Numbered from the stretch's first letter, positions 43,433 through 52,430 are shown. The stretch: DNA of 64,000 nt from JAWKOK01 sp963765875 (GCA_963765875.1 CAVXYK010000010.1:124001-188000), one strand, 5' to 3'. Notes: generated from the letters alone by a model not told the origin. Numbers and translations: made by a program.

Positions 43433-43786
43433 TCAGGCGATCAGCAGTTTGAACCCCCAGAAGATGCTGTCGGGCAAGAAAGTGAAAAGCATCAAGATCG
43501 ACAGCAGCGCGATGCTCCAGCCCGCAAATACTGTCGTTCGCGTATGACGATCCAACTTGCGCTTGCATGCGTAGCAAGTTGGTACCGTAAAGCGCAACAG
43601 TTTTGTGCGTTCCCATATGAAGCGAATGGGGCGATCATTCTCCTGCTTTGCGATCTCTCCGCTCTCATCCGGATTATCAGTCCCGCACCGTGTGCAACGC
43701 GAGGGCATGGAATAGTTGGAAGCATGTGACGGATCATGGATCGGGAAAGGGCCAGGTATTCCAGCCGTGGTGGTTGCCTGTGTCAC
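43433..43786 (-). CDS. Hypothetical zinc-ribbon membrane protein
   Basis: A 117-residue protein (or 91 if it starts at ATG 43708). Two CxxC pairs, CTRCGTD and CYACKRK, suggest a small zinc ribbon. Two hydrophobic segments follow (TVFAGWSIALLSILMLFTFL and SIFWGFKLLIA), the second ending abruptly at the stop, so the gene may be truncated at its 3' end. GTG 43786 has GGAGA about 10 nt upstream. Function unknown. Confidence 0.5.
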   Translation of the reverse strand: MTQATTTAGIPGPFPIHDPSHASNYSMPSRCTRCGTDNPDESGEIAKQENDRPIRFIWERTKLLRFTVPTCYACKRKLDRHTRTTVFAGWSIALLSILMLFTFLPDSIFWGFKLLIA

Positions 43787-43919
43787 GAAATGTGTTCTCC
43801 ATTGGAACGCTGAATAGGATCATGCTTGTCAACGTCGAGTCACCCAGCAAGTATGCGTTGACTATAGACTGTGTGGCGTTTCCAAAGCGTTTCCTGGTGA
43901 AAAAAACCGGCCCATCATC

Positions 43920-44111
43920 TCAGATCTGCACCTCGATGTAGCGCTCCGGCCCGAATGCACCATCGTTGTTCCAATCCTGTGGTAGCCCGTACTTCTCGAT
44001 AATTCCCGGAATCTCTGCCAGCGTGTAGACCGTGCGCCTGTATTTCTGACCATCGGTGACGCCGAGGCTGAAGGGGGGAAGAGGTTGCGGGCCCGATTGC
44101 GTCGAAGGCAT
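43920..44111 (-). pseudogene. Fragment resembling the C-terminal part of the 44807-45370 protein
   Basis: The frame contains VTDGQKYRRTVYTLAEIPGI and YGLPQDWNNDGAFGPERYIE, matching the C-terminus of the complete protein at 44807-45370. DNA similarity spans 43909-44085 versus 44844-45021, about 80 % by eye, in direct orientation. A TGA replaces the TGG of the full copy, ending it at VQI. The N-terminal ~115 residues are absent. A Phd-PIN module lies between fragment and full gene. Confidence 0.8.
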
Positions 44112-44204
44112 TTTGCCGATACAGTGCTTGCATAGAATCAGATGATTTTGTACAATTCAATTGTACATTGTCGGGCGGAAGCGATCGAGAGACCGGAGGC
44201 AATA

Positions 44205-44441
44205 ATGATCGATGTCGGCATCAGTGAATTTCGTGCCAACATGAATGCGATTCTCCAGCAGGTACAGAATGGCGAGGTGGTTTCTCTGCTGTTGCGCGGT
44301 AAAGAGATCGCCAAGATCGTGCCGTCAGACTATGCACGGACGGCTGCCCAACAAGAATTGGAGGCGCTGCGTCAGACCGCGGTCGTGGGTGATGTGCTGG
44401 CGCCAATTGATGAACAGTGGACCGTCACGGATGAGTCATGA
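44205..44441 (+). CDS. Phd/YefM-family antitoxin
   Basis: A 78-residue antitoxin with the Phd/YefM start MIDVGISEFRANMNAILQQV followed by VVSLLLRGKEIAKIVPSDY, a DNA-binding alpha/beta fold, and a toxin-binding C-terminal tail. ATG 44205 has GGAGGC upstream. It overlaps the PIN toxin by 4 nt (ATGA). Probably autorepressor of the pair. Confidence 0.88.
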   Translation: MIDVGISEFRANMNAILQQVQNGEVVSLLLRGKEIAKIVPSDYARTAAQQELEALRQTAVVGDVLAPIDEQWTVTDES

Positions 44442-44833
44442 TTGCGGTTGACACCCACATCCTGATTTGGGACGCCCTGTCGCCTAGTCGACTTTCATCT
44501 GTGGCCGTCGACGCCATTGCTGAGGCCAATCAAGCCGATGGCATTGTCGTCGCCGATATTTCTCTCTGGGAGATCGCCATGCTCATTCAGAAAGGACGCC
44601 TCCAGGTTGCCACCGAGTGTCACATCTTTTTGAATCTGATCCTTCAGGCCAACCAAATTCACGTACATCCAATTACGCCGCAGATTGCCGCTCTTTCAAC
44701 CCAGACCCTATCCAGCATCAACGCCGATCCCGCGGATCGCCTCATTGTTGCCACCGCGCTTGCGGCCGACATCCCGCTGGTGACAGCAGACCGCAATCTG
44801 CGCAATTCAGATGAAATCAAAACAATCTGGTAA
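44438..44833 (+). CDS. PIN-domain toxin (VapC-like)
   Basis: A 131-residue PIN-domain ribonuclease: MIAVDTHILIWD has the first Asp, ADISLWEIAMLIQKGRL the central Glu typical of Phd-linked VapC, and DPADRLIVATALAADIPLVTADRNLR the two C-terminal Asp residues. Its last 27 bp overlap the convergent 3' end of the hypothetical gene at 44807-45370. Toxin of the module with the Phd-type antitoxin. Confidence 0.9.
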   Translation: MIAVDTHILIWDALSPSRLSSVAVDAIAEANQADGIVVADISLWEIAMLIQKGRLQVATECHIFLNLILQANQIHVHPITPQIAALSTQTLSSINADPADRLIVATALAADIPLVTADRNLRNSDEIKTIW

Positions 44834-45370
44834 CTCCACGATCGGCCCATCATCCCAGACCTGCACCTCTACATACCGCTCCGGCCCGAACGCACCATCG
44901 CGATTCCGATCCTGGGGCAGCCCGTACTTCTCGATGATCCCCGAAATTTCATCTAGTGTGTAGACCGTGCGCCGGTACTCCCGGCCGTCGGTGACGTGAG
45001 GGCTGAAGGTGGGGAAGAGGTCACCATAGGTGAATGAGAGGGTGTTGGGCGCAAATGCGGCCAGGGCCAGGCGCACGCTGGCTGGCTCTTCGTACCAGGT
45101 CTCCAGCCAGGCGCATGGCCCAACGACCATCGTGTGGGGAACGGCTCGTTTGGGCTTGCCGCCCTTGGCGATGAAGAGGCGCCGGGCAAGCTGTTCAAGC
45201 TCAATTCGACGTTCAAGATAGCCGTCATAGCGCTGCGCTGCCATCACCGTGCTTTCGGCCTTGAGGGTGTCGAGCACACGCTGGGCCTTTGCAAGGGGCA
45301 GATCCGAGAGGTTGAGAAAGGTTCCCTTGTGTCGTTCGTAGTAGTGGTAGAGATCTGGAAGTTTAGGCAT
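44807..45370 (-). CDS. Hypothetical protein (full-length version of the 43920 fragment)
   Basis: A 187-residue protein not recognised as any named family. The N-terminal half is helical (AKAQRVLDTLKAESTVMAAQ, YLERRIELEQLARRLFIAKG), and the C-terminal half is beta-rich with VTDGREYRRTVYTLDEISG and GPERYVEVQVWDDGP. No signal peptide or membrane segment. Its stop lies inside the 3' end of the PIN toxin gene on the other strand, so the last codons could have been provided by the module insertion. It could belong to a toxin-immunity or phage context, but nothing shows this. Confidence 0.6.
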   Translation of the reverse strand: MPKLPDLYHYYERHKGTFLNLSDLPLAKAQRVLDTLKAESTVMAAQRYDGYLERRIELEQLARRLFIAKGGKPKRAVPHTMVVGPCAWLETWYEEPASVRLALAAFAPNTLSFTYGDLFPTFSPHVTDGREYRRTVYTLDEISGIIEKYGLPQDRNRDGAFGPERYVEVQVWDDGPIVELPDCFDFI

Positions 45371-45556
45371 TTCGATTCGATACTGCCGGACGCTTTCAGC
45401 GCTTCATCTTCGTCTGTGATACGGCAGTCGCCAATGAGAAGGCTGAACAGGATCATAAGGCCAGATCGGACATATTCTTCAGAACAGTCATTGTGGTTTT
45501 CTCTTTGCATCTACTACATGTCGGCGTGAGTACGCATACGATTCGTAGTCTGCACT

Positions 45557-46658
45557 TCACGCATCTGCGGCGGATCTTTTGTCTTTGCGCAGTGCATTCA
45601 GGACCACCACAAACAAAGTGATCACGGTAAGCGGTAATGCAAAGTACAACATCGTAGCGCTGAACGCCGGCAGCGCATCATGTTGAGACGCGGCCAAGAT
45701 CACGTAGAGCGTGTAGCCTATGTAATAGACGAACAGCACACCCCCCTCGATCCGGCTGATATTGCCGCCTGTGAAAAAGATCGGCAGACAGGCGAAAGCT
45801 ACTGCGATCATGACCGGCAGATCGAAGCGGATCACCGCGGGTGAAACATCGATGCCTGCGGGCGCGATGATGCTGGAGATGCCAAGTACGGCCATGAGGT
45901 TGAAGAGATTGCTGCCTACGACATTGCCGACCGCAATGTCGCGCTCGCCGCGCAGACTGGCGACAATCGATGTGACAAGTTCCGGCATGGACGTGCCCGC
46001 GGCGATGATGGTCAGCGCAATTACCAGTTCGCTGACGTGCAGGTATTCTGCAATGGATACTGCGCTGTCGACCAACCATCGGGAACCGAGGACCAATGCG
46101 GCAAGGCCAACCAACACGAAGGCGATATTCTTGAACCAGCCGATGGGCGCCGCCTCGGCGGCCACGTCGCTGAGGCCGAATTCCTGCTCATATTCCATTC
46201 GGATGGCCGTCTGTTCTCGCCGGGTCTCATAGATCAAGAATCCGAATATAGGCGATCAACGCTGCGAACAGGATCAGTCCATCGACGCGACCGAGCGTCT
46301 GATCCAGACTGAGGACCAGCACCAATGTTGAAAGCCCAATCATGACCGGAACGTCAAAGCGGACCAATTGTTGTGACACAATCAAAGGCGCAATCAGCGC
46401 CGACAGACCGAGAATGAAGAGGACGTTGAAAATATTGCTGCCGATGACGTTGCCCAAAGCAATGTTGGCCTGACCGGACAAGGCCGCCTTGATACTGATC
46501 GCAAGCTCGGGCGAACTGGTGCCAAATGCGACCACGGTAAGGCCGATGACCAGCGGCGATATGCCGAGCGCACCGGCCATGCGTGAGGCGCCGCGCACCA
46601 ACACCTCTGCGCCGGCGATCAGGAGGGCAAGCCCAGTAATGAAGAGCAGGATTGTCAT
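45557..46658 (-). pseudogene. Calcium/sodium exchanger (CaCA family, YrbG-like), +1 frameshift
   Basis: An inner-membrane cation antiporter of ~366 residues with two inverted halves, each with the alpha-repeat: FGTSSPELAISIKAALSGQANIALGNVIGSN and AGTSMPELVTSIVASLRGERDIAVGNVVGSN, which carry the ion-binding Glu and Asn. The halves lie in two frames. Removing one base near 46235 (CTT-G-ATC) joins LIAYIRIL to IYETRREQTA, the cytoplasmic loop, and skips a TGA. The start is ATG 46658 (MTILLFITGLALL). Either a real break or an assembly error; both halves look well conserved. Confidence 0.85.
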
Positions 46659-46831
46659 AGTTCGTGCTGACCTCGACAAGTAGCTACGGCTTCTCTTGCG
46701 CATCCGGGGAGAGGCCGGAGAATGGCGGACGCCGTCGTGTTTGACCCGGCATATAGAAGGGACAGTATCGTCAACCCCAGCCTCAGATCCAGTCTCAACC
46801 TCAGAAAGCACGATCTCTCCGGCCTTTCACT

Positions 46832-46983
46832 CTAAACTGAAGACGCTATGAGAACATGACTTCCGTAGGTCCGACTTGCAGTCGGACGAGTTCGGTGACC
46901 TCTGGACCCGTCTGGCATGCGTACCTTGTCACGCTGCAAGCGTGACCTACAAAACTCATGATCCCGTTGTGCTTTCAGTTTAG
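46832..46983. mobile_element. Second MITE family, copy 2
   Basis: A ~152-bp element with inverted ends CTAAACTGAA (46832) and TTTCAGTTTAG (46983), containing GTCCGACTTGCAGTCGGAC and GTCACGCTGCAAGCGTGAC palindromes. It is copy 1 (38623-38773) reversed. Its right end lies on the stop codon of the CBM9-like gene: the TAA read by that gene is part of the CTAAACTG terminus. No target duplication was seen. Confidence 0.82.
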
Positions 46984-47786
46984 GTCGGTAACAGAGCCTG
47001 CGTGAACTGTATTGCGCTAAATTTCTCAGGGTAATGATTGTCGTCGGTGCCGACTGGATCCAGCGCCCATCCCACGCTCACCTCTTCGCCGTTGATGGGC
47101 AACATTTCGTAGCGGCCCAAAAAGAACTTCCATATGTCGCCTTCTGCGGGGGGTAAAGAGCGATTTCCGGCAAGTTCCTTCATGCCCGCCCATGGCAGCA
47201 CAATCATCGCGGTCCAGCCTTTGCTGACCACAGATGGGTCGTTCAATATCCCGTCAACGTGGACAAAGCTCTGAAGGCCAGGGAAATCCCAATTGCGGAA
47301 TGCCCAACGGTTTCCCCGTGGATGCGAACCGCGCCAGAAATAGTGGCCGGTGCGGTCGTGGTTGCCGCCAAAGGTTAGAGCGCCATTGCTCAGAATCTCG
47401 AACTGTTCGTCTTGATCCCAGCCGTTCTTCTCGTAGACATCCTGCCAGATATAGAAGACTTCATAGATGGTGTTCAACGCGCTCAACTGAAATTCATAGT
47501 AGCAGTCGCCGCCGTCGATGAAGACTTCCAGATCATTTTCGAACCACAGAAGTCCATCGCGCTCGGGGATGGTTGCGTGGGGGAACGGTTCTTCACACCA
47601 GAAGCCGATGTAGAGATTCTCACTGTCGTACAACATCGCGGCTTGGGTGTCATACAGTCCGGGATTGCCGCCGATCACATCAACGAAACGTCTGGTTTTG
47701 GGTGCGTTCTGCCATGCCGGGTGGTCCAGTTTTCCGTTCAGCGGTAGGGGCTCATTCACTTGATAGCAAACATATTGGGTGCTCAT
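46980..47786 (-). CDS. CBM9-like (carbohydrate-binding family 9) protein
   Basis: A 268-residue protein made of one DOMON/CBM9-like beta-sandwich: LNGKLDHPAWQNAP, TQAAMLYDSENLYIGFWCEEP, DLEVFIDGGDCYYEFQLSALN, and WTAMIVLPWAGMKEL, followed by WKFFLGRYE. No signal peptide, and no catalytic domain attached, so it may bind sugar ligands inside the cell or be an accessory part of an enzyme system. ATG 47786 (MSTQYVCYQV) fits the domain start. The stop codon TAA is supplied by the end of a MITE. A palindromic repeat separates it from the amidohydrolase. Confidence 0.75.
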   Translation of the reverse strand: MSTQYVCYQVNEPLPLNGKLDHPAWQNAPKTRRFVDVIGGNPGLYDTQAAMLYDSENLYIGFWCEEPFPHATIPERDGLLWFENDLEVFIDGGDCYYEFQLSALNTIYEVFYIWQDVYEKNGWDQDEQFEILSNGALTFGGNHDRTGHYFWRGSHPRGNRWAFRNWDFPGLQSFVHVDGILNDPSVVSKGWTAMIVLPWAGMKELAGNRSLPPAEGDIWKFFLGRYEMLPINGEEVSVGWALDPVGTDDNHYPEKFSAIQFTQALLPT

Positions 47787-47822
47787 TGTGTCTCCATGGA
47801 TATCATTTTGACTGGAGGGCAG

Positions 47823-47846
47823 AGAGACGCAATATCTTGCGTCTCT
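47823..47846. repeat. Palindrome AGAGACGCAA-TATC-TTGCGTCTCT
   Basis: A 10-bp perfect stem with loop TATC. The same sequence with loop AATC is the bidirectional hairpin at 8347-8374. It lies just past the stop of the minus-strand amidohydrolase gene and may terminate it. Confidence 0.75.
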
Positions 47847-47857
47847 ACGTTCTATCA

Positions 47858-49603
47858 CTATGGCGCTTGCGGATGTCGATAGGTCTCTTCACCTGCAAGC
47901 AGCGTCAAGAGTACCTCTACTTGGCCGATCTTGCGAACCGGGATTTCGAACAGATTCTGATCGAGCACGACAAGATCGGCGAACTTGCCTGCTTCAATGG
48001 ATCCGGTTGTATCGTCCTGATGCAGCAGGTAGGCAACGTCCAGCGTCATCATTCGGATCAGATCGTCTAGGGTGATGATGCCCGCTGGGTCCTTCTGCAA
48101 CACCGCCTGCATCTTCTTGAGTGGCGACAGCGGATCTGCATCCCAGTCGCTGCTCAGGACAACCAAGGCGTCACGCTCAACCATGTCGTAGAGCGGCAAC
48201 ACCTGGTCCACACGATCACCGATGTAGGGAGCGATGAAAGCAGCGTATTCCACGTCCGTGGCATTGGGTGAATATTGGAAATCGGCGATGACGCCTAGTT
48301 CTCGGAAGCGGTCACGGTCGGTCTCATCGATCAGGTAAAGATGGGTCAGGCGCTGACGCTTGTCGCTGGCGCCATTGGCATTGGCGGTCGCTTCAATGGC
48401 GTCCAGAGCGATGCGTGCGCCGCGATCGCCGGTCACGTGGAAGTGCAGTTGGAAGCCCAGTTCATCGAGTTCACGTGCATACTCGTTCAAGACTTCGGCC
48501 TCAAAGTAGAGAAACCCGTCATCGGGTACGCCGGGGATGTCGAATGATTGCTCGTAAGGCCTCAGCAGCGCGCTCGTGCCCTGGCTGAGAATGCCGTCAA
48601 CATAGATCTTGGCCTGCGCATAGCGCAGCAGGCTCTCAGGGTCATTGCTGTAGAGACGTTTGAACTCGGCGAGCTGTTCGTCAAGATCGAGATCGGGAAA
48701 GAGATAGAGCGCATTGTTGGCGCGTGCAGTGAGCGTACCTTCATCGGCTGCGCGCTGGAAGACCATGTGATGACCGCGTGGCCCATAGCCGCCGGCATCG
48801 CTGACCGTGGTGATGCCGTTCTGAGCCACGGTTGCCAAGCCAGTGAGCAGACCCTGGTAGGCCAGTTCCAAGTTCTCCGGCGTTGGCGGCAGTGATGCCG
48901 TGCGTGCCGCCTGCTGAGCGTTTTCCAACACAAGGCCGGTCAACTGGCCGCTCTCCGGATCGCGCACGAGTATGCCACCTAGCGGATCACCCTCCATGAT
49001 GTCATAGCCGACCGCTTGCATTGCCATTGTATTGAGCCAGGCGCCATGGCCCAGATCATCGAGAACGATGGCGGGGCGGTCAGGGATAGCCTCATCCAGC
49101 ACGTCGATGGGCAGCCGGTCACGGTGCAACAGATCGGCCATGTTGGCTCCGGCCACGCGCACCCATTCGCTCTCCGGCTGTTGATCGGCGCAATCGAGGA
49201 ATTCATCGATGTAATCATCGAAGTCGGCCACATCAGAGACCAGGCAGAGATTCTCGTTGAGCCCGGCTTCAAGCACATGCAGATGCGGATCCTGGAAGCC
49301 GGGCACCATCATGGCTCCGTCCAGGTCGATGATATCGGCATCTTCGCCGACCACGGATAGCACGTCTGCCTCCGCTCCGACGGCCAGGATGAGCCCGCCG
49401 CTGACGGCTACGGCCTCGGCCCAGGTCTGTTCTGGATTGACGGTGTAGATTGCGCCATTGGTGTAGACGGTCACCGTCGTCTCACCCCTGACGTTTAGGA
49501 TGACGGGCGTATTGGTTGTCGGTGAATCTGCACTCGTCGTCTGGGTCATGTTGCCACAGGCAGCCAGTATAAACAGCGACAGGAGCATACCAAGTAATCT
49601 CAC
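47858..49603 (-). CDS. Amidohydrolase (YtcJ-like) lipoprotein
   Basis: A 581-residue exported hydrolase. MRLLGMLLSLFILAACGN is a lipoprotein signal peptide, so the enzyme is anchored outside the membrane. The amidohydrolase_3 metal site is in VPGFQDPHLHVLEAG; further ligands are in LGFQLHFHVTGDRGA and TLDVAYLLHQDD nearby, with VLSSDWDADPLSPL holding the C-terminal Asp. The final strand LVVLDQNLFEIPV is the composite beta-domain. Substrates of this group vary (N-substituted amides, formamides); here unknown. It is upstream of the CBM9-like gene on the same strand. Confidence 0.85.
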   Translation of the reverse strand: MRLLGMLLSLFILAACGNMTQTTSADSPTTNTPVILNVRGETTVTVYTNGAIYTVNPEQTWAEAVAVSGGLILAVGAEADVLSVVGEDADIIDLDGAMMVPGFQDPHLHVLEAGLNENLCLVSDVADFDDYIDEFLDCADQQPESEWVRVAGANMADLLHRDRLPIDVLDEAIPDRPAIVLDDLGHGAWLNTMAMQAVGYDIMEGDPLGGILVRDPESGQLTGLVLENAQQAARTASLPPTPENLELAYQGLLTGLATVAQNGITTVSDAGGYGPRGHHMVFQRAADEGTLTARANNALYLFPDLDLDEQLAEFKRLYSNDPESLLRYAQAKIYVDGILSQGTSALLRPYEQSFDIPGVPDDGFLYFEAEVLNEYARELDELGFQLHFHVTGDRGARIALDAIEATANANGASDKRQRLTHLYLIDETDRDRFRELGVIADFQYSPNATDVEYAAFIAPYIGDRVDQVLPLYDMVERDALVVLSSDWDADPLSPLKKMQAVLQKDPAGIITLDDLIRMMTLDVAYLLHQDDTTGSIEAGKFADLVVLDQNLFEIPVRKIGQVEVLLTLLAGEETYRHPQAP

Positions 49604-50115
49604 GCTCGTCAGTCTCTCCTAACAGATTGGGGTTGCAACTTGAATATTCAGTAGTTCAGGAATTCGGTGCCATTGTCATCCCGATGGAGCGAAGCGACGA
49701 GGAATCTCTCCTGTGCAAACCTGAGATTCCTCTTCCCTCCGGTCATCGAAATGACAGATCGTGAACTACTGATATTGCCGGTCAAACCTGTATGGACGAA
49801 TAGTCGTGACGAATTCTACTCGAATCAAGTTCATGACGCCAAGTCGACATTTTCTTCGTCAAAATCACCTTCGCTTCTTCCGGGGGATTCCCTCATAACA
49901 GGCCCATGCTACTTATCACAAAACTTTGGATTCTAGCGGGAGGATGGGCGGTGTGTAGGGAGACAGTGTGTGTCGCGACGACGCATCGGCGGTTGAGGGT
50001 ATTGCGCCCTACCCCAGGCAGAGCGCACATAGACGCGTAAGTATTATCTGGCGACTTCGACGTCCGTGGCAGTGAAGCCAGGAGCCGGAACCAATGGTGT
50101 TGTTTCGTCTTCAGT
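49604..50115. other. Intergenic region with a palindromic repeat
   Basis: No gene. GAGGAATCTC (49698-49707) and GAGATTCCTC (49722-49731) form a hairpin within a larger repeat running to about 49770, with words AATGACAGATCGTGAACTAC that recur near 53678-53702 (AATGACAAATCGTGAAGTAC). The word GAGCGAAGCGA also occurs at 15529-15539. The rest shows nothing recognisable. Confidence 0.6.
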
Positions 50116-51201
50116 TCAGCGGACTACGACTGGCAGATAGATTCGTGTGGTGGATCCATAGAATGCTCTCACAACGATCTGTTGCGACGGCAAACCCTCT
50201 GCGGAAATCGTGACTATTCCCTCTTGCCAACCCGGCGCCAGCAGTTGCTTGTTGACAGTGATGGTTGGCGATGTCCCCGATTCCCCGGCGTCGGGTGTGA
50301 CCACGAGCCAGGGCGTGGATGTGGTCGCAGACCAGCTTACGAACTGAGGACCTGTGATGCTCACGGTCGACGAAGGCGCTGTAGACGCTGCCGGGTCGAC
50401 CTCGAACGTAAGTCTTTCAGGCTGAACCGCCAACGAAAGCGGAACTGCAAACGCCGCCTGCAATGTGTCGTACGCTCGCGATGCTTCTGCCGGGCGGTAG
50501 TCAACCACGACAACATAGCGCAAATTGTCCCAGTCGACCCCGCTTAGCTCTGGGATGTCTACGATATAGGTTGCAGTGGCATTTGGGGCCAGGCTGTCGA
50601 TATAGATCGCACCCACAGCGCGTACATAGCGACCGGTGAGTGCCACTTTCTCGTTCTCGTAGACCAACCCATGTACCGTCGCCCCGTTACCGGGCGTAAG
50701 CGTAGTATTGGTGAGATTGGTCACCTGCACGTTGAAGCGGACCTTGTCGCCCTCGCGGCTCCAGTAGGCCTCAATTTTCGCGTTGGCAGGCCGTGCCAGA
50801 GACTGGTCGATCATGCTCTTGTAAACCGTATGGAAATCCAGATAGCCGGAGCTAATCTGATGGCCGCTGTCGACCATCATAAACGGAAGGACCCCCGAGC
50901 TTTGGTTATGCGCAGCCCAGAAGCGGCCGCTGCGCCACCAGGATGCGTCATCGGCCGGGTGCTCGAGAAAGAGCACTGGCTGATTTGCATACTCGCTGGC
51001 GAGTTGGTCGACCACCGGACCGGCGGCCACGGAGTTCCCTCAGGTGGGGCGCAAGAATGCTTCAAAGACAACCAAACGCTGGGGCGCCTCGCTGTTAGCG
51101 CAGGCCGTATGTGGTTCGAAACCCAGCCAACTGCAAGCCAGGATAGATGCTAGCAACCAAATCCAGACTACAGGAAAACGATTCACGGGTTCACTCTCCA
51201 T
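50116..51201 (-). CDS. Thioredoxin-like lipoprotein with in-frame UGA (candidate selenoprotein)
   Basis: If the single TGA at 51042-51040 is read through, one frame of 361 residues results. It has a signal peptide (VVWIWLLASILAC), then a thioredoxin-type strand RLVVFEAFLRPT, then UGA-G-N-S at codons 54-57, and the helix VAAGPVVDQLASEYA: the UGA sits exactly where thioredoxin-fold proteins have the first Cys of CxxC/CxxS. VLPFMMVDSGHQ is the usual cis-Pro region. Two Ig-like beta domains follow (KVRFNVQVTNLTNTTLTPG and SWSATTSTPWLVVTPDAGE). A hairpin follows the UGA. Without read-through only a 304-residue fragment from GTG 51030 would be called. Alternatives: nonsense mutation or a base error from TGC/TGT. 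Confidence 0.6.
51008..51042 (-). promoter_or_regulatory. Candidate bacterial SECIS hairpin directly after the UGA
   Basis: After UGA (51042-51040) come 18 nt, then the loop GGUCC (51021-51017). UGGCCGCC pairs with GGUGGUCG around it: eight pairs, three of them G-U. The 18-nt spacing to GGU equals that in E. coli fdhF, whose loop contains GGUCU. The bulged U of the E. coli element is not evident. In GC-rich sequence such a hairpin can arise by chance, so this is suggestive only. Confidence 0.45.
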
Positions 51202-51654
51202 TCTGAATGGTCGGGCATATGCCGGAATAACAAAACTGTTGCTGTTCCAAGAGAACACTTGTGACGGATCGAAACAGTGGCGTCCTCTCTTCCGCTGTCT
51301 TGCTGTTGAATGATCTCATCTATGATTGCGAGAACAGTGAGTTCTGGACCCCGTCTGTTGGGATTTCGCGTGAGGTCCGGGAGAGCGAATGCCGGTGCTC
51401 GTGGGATCGACTCGGCATCTGCATCAGTCAGTATAATCAATCGTGAAAAATGTTACAACTGAAGCCGGCATGATCTGATGCGTGTATTCCTTCTCCCGGC
51501 GCGAAATGCATCCGGTGGCTGCTGGCATAGCGAAACTGCCGGACTGTGGGTAGAATGGGGGTTGAGCAACCGTCCTCGAAATCCACCGATCTCCTCAGGA
51601 TCATGGCGATTGCTGAGACAATCCTGGCCAAAGCAACCTTGACAGGAGGTTTGG
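51202..51654. other. Intergenic region, no gene seen
   Basis: About 450 bp between divergent genes. All frames are short and without domains. The strong ribosome site GGAGG of the isochorismatase-like gene lies at its right end (51645-51649). Promoters for both genes must be here but could not be placed. Confidence 0.5.
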
Positions 51655-52404
51655 ATGAACAAGCAAGCCGTCTTCACCCTGCATGAAAGGCGCCAGCGTC
51701 TTGACCAGGACGATGGGGGACATGCCATCTGGCGTGAAGAGATCCTAAAACGTCAAGTCCCAACTCGACGTACGGCCATCATCGTCTGTGACATGTGGGA
51801 TCGTCATTGGAGCCGTGGTGCGGCTGAACGAGTGGATGCCATGGCGCCACGGCTGAACAGCGTGTTGATGGCGGCACGGACACAGGACGCTCTGATCATC
51901 CACGCGCCATCTGATACCTTGTCATTCTATGCAGATACACCGGCGCGTCAGCGGACGCTGGCCTTGCTGGCGTTGGAACCGCCCGATGACATAGATCTGC
52001 CTGTTCCAGGCTTGCCTATTGATGATTCAGATGGGGGATCTGACACTGGCGAGCTTAAAGTTCACTATCCCTGGACCCGTCAACATGCAGCCATCGAAAT
52101 CGACGACGACCGCGATCTGATCTCGGACAGCGGGCTGGAGGTTTATGCTGCGCTGCGCCATTATGCGATCGAGCAGGTTGTTTTGATGGGCGTCCACACC
52201 AACATGTGCGTGCTCAATCGCTCGTTCGCCATCAAACAACTGGTGCGCTGGAACGTGCCGGTTGTGCTGGCGCGAGACCTGACCGACGCCATGTACAATC
52301 CGGCTATGCCGCCCTACGTGAGCCATGATGAGGGAACAGAGCTGGTCATTGGCTACATCGAACGCTTCTGGTGTCCGACGATTGCGAGTGCGGACCTACT
52401 CTAG
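51655..52404 (+). CDS. Isochorismatase-family cysteine hydrolase
   Basis: A 249-residue alpha/beta hydrolase of the isochorismatase-like family. The catalytic triad is D46 (VCDMWD), K135 (GELKVHYPW) and C185 (GVHTNMCVLN). Members hydrolyse amides such as nicotinamide, ureidoacrylate or N-carbamoyl compounds, or vinyl ethers. The N-terminal ~35 residues (LHERRQRLDQDDGGHAIW) are an extension. AGGAGG lies six bases before ATG 51655. Single gene; it ends 27 bp before the convergent stop of the GNAT gene. Confidence 0.87.
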   Translation: MNKQAVFTLHERRQRLDQDDGGHAIWREEILKRQVPTRRTAIIVCDMWDRHWSRGAAERVDAMAPRLNSVLMAARTQDALIIHAPSDTLSFYADTPARQRTLALLALEPPDDIDLPVPGLPIDDSDGGSDTGELKVHYPWTRQHAAIEIDDDRDLISDSGLEVYAALRHYAIEQVVLMGVHTNMCVLNRSFAIKQLVRWNVPVVLARDLTDAMYNPAMPPYVSHDEGTELVIGYIERFWCPTIASADLL

Positions 52405-52430
52405 CGGCCAAACCAAATGTCATATACCGT

